In this document: in pieces, positions 62,886-64,000 of the stretch | How positions within the stretch are numbered: position 1 is the stretch's first letter | Layout: each line of letters opens with the position of its first letter | Source of the DNA: Utricularia gibba | Taxonomy: Eukaryota; Streptophyta; Magnoliopsida; Lamiales; Lentibulariaceae | Reading direction: 5' to 3' | NCBI GenBank assembly: GCA_002189035.1 | Contig: NEEC01000018.1 | Span: 434,001 to 498,000 of the forward strand | Length of the DNA stretch: 64,000 nucleotides | Made by a program: the position numbers and the translations under genes | Notes under the pieces: generated by a model | The model's database searches: none | What the model was told of the DNA's origin: nothing | What the model saw: only the letters and a program-made list of their open reading frames with translations

Positions 62886-64000
62886 GTTATTAGCACTGGT
62901 TATAATTATCTAAATTTACTTATGAAACATTGTTGATCTCTTTTGTTCAATGAATATATATCTTAGCAGTAGGGGAAGCTCGGCCAGATTACCTAAATCC
63001 ATAAATTCATAAATCCACTTGCCCATTATAGATAATAATTATTATTTTGATTTTATGTTCTTCAACTGAGTTTACTCAATTGTAATTCTAGCAATTGTTA
63101 GAAAAAAAAAATCATTGAGGTGTTAACATTAAATTTATTCAAAATTTGATTTTAAACTTAAATATTTAGTAATAAATGTTCGAATTTATTATAATTATAA
63201 GTATTAATGAGTTAACATTCAATTTATTGTATACTTTTTACATCAAAATAATATTTTCAACGTAAAATTCAACTTTAAATTCTATTAGATTTCTCCCAAG
63301 AATCCAAATTTAAACTCTAAATTCGTATTCATTTTACTTCCATAAATTTTAAGAATTTTTATTTTATTTTAAAGACCATTAAACTGATAAAATAATTATA
63401 TATATAGACATATTTTTCTATTATTTTAGGATTATAGTGATATGTTTAATAAATAGTGATAAGAAATGTATATTATTGAAAAAGTCGAACAATATATTAT
63501 TAGTAAGTTAAGTCAATACAAACTTTCCAATGCTCTTTTAATCATAATCATAATTATAAATATATTCACCCAAATAGAATATTATTGAACAAATCCAACA
63601 ATATTTGATTACAAAAAAGGGGCACTACATGATGAAAAACAAGATTTGATATTCAACAACACCATTATCAAAAGAAATTGACAACAAAATTCCCAATGAA
63701 CATTGAATGATTTATTTGTGGAATGAGTGTTGCCAACTTAAAAAATTTTAAATGATTATAATATTTTTATAAGAATTAATCACATCATATTCTCATTTTA
63801 TGAACTCATATTTTTTAAAAATTCAAATTTTTAAATCAATTTTATTATCTTATTTTTCATTTAATTGACAAGTTCTAATATCAATGTAACCATCTTTATA
63901 AACACTTTAATTTTTTTTAAAAAAATCAAACATGGTTCAATATAGATCAAAATGCATATGGTAGTTGGGTCAAAACAATCAAAAAAAAGATAACATTCAA
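62886..64000. other. AT-rich spacer, no gene seen
   Basis: Very AT-rich to the window end. No terminal repeat matching the MULE 2 region or MULE 1 was found. Confidence 0.55.

Overview
The window is nuclear DNA from a flowering plant. Genes carry GT-AG introns, and the recognisable products are plant-specific or plant-typical: an SRS/LRP1 transcription factor, class III secretory peroxidases, a plastid ribosomal protein L11 with a transit peptide, an MTP1-type zinc transporter and a PLS-class PPR protein. They sit in long AT-rich spacers and decayed transposons. Nothing in the sequence fixes the species.

Layout. 1-8.1 kb: two same-strand copies of one Ty3/gypsy family, an LTR-like repeat, and an older repeat split by a 1.27-kb insertion that looks like a solo LTR. 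10.5-11.6 kb: an LRP1-type SRS gene (+). 11.6-18.9 kb: AT-rich spacer with a PIF/Harbinger transposase relic and a second copy of the older repeat. 18.87-23.30 kb: a complete Mutator-like element (MULE) with 121-bp terminal inverted repeats and a perfect 10-bp target duplication; its transposase is broken but its Ulp1-type protease exons are open. 23.6-25.3 kb: the 3' half of another transposase+Ulp1 MULE (-). 26.2-32.9 kb: three tandem class III peroxidase genes (-), each of four exons and 320 aa. 35.4-36.8 kb: plastid RPL11 (+). 38.1-39.5 kb: soluble inorganic pyrophosphatase, eight coding exons (+). 39.9-41.4 kb: antisense copia and gypsy 3' ends. 43.3-44.6 kb: MTP1 zinc transporter with a frame disruption in its His-rich loop (+). 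44.96-46.79 kb: intronless PPR gene (+), with a G-quadruplex motif between it and MTP1. 47-58 kb: gypsy relics, one with recognisable LTRs, PBS and PPT and Ulp1-like exons inside it, then copia and SANT/Harbinger-type relics. 58.9-62.9 kb: another transposase+Ulp1 MULE relic (+).

The host genes are unrelated housekeeping, stress and developmental genes and do not form a pathway; the peroxidase trio is the only gene cluster. The most distinctive feature is the recurrence of Ulp1-protease-bearing MULEs (the type called Kaonashi in Arabidopsis): four separate Ulp1 modules in 64 kb, in different states of decay, with at least partly shared exon layout. I found no tRNA, rRNA, CRISPR array or unambiguously new gene system.
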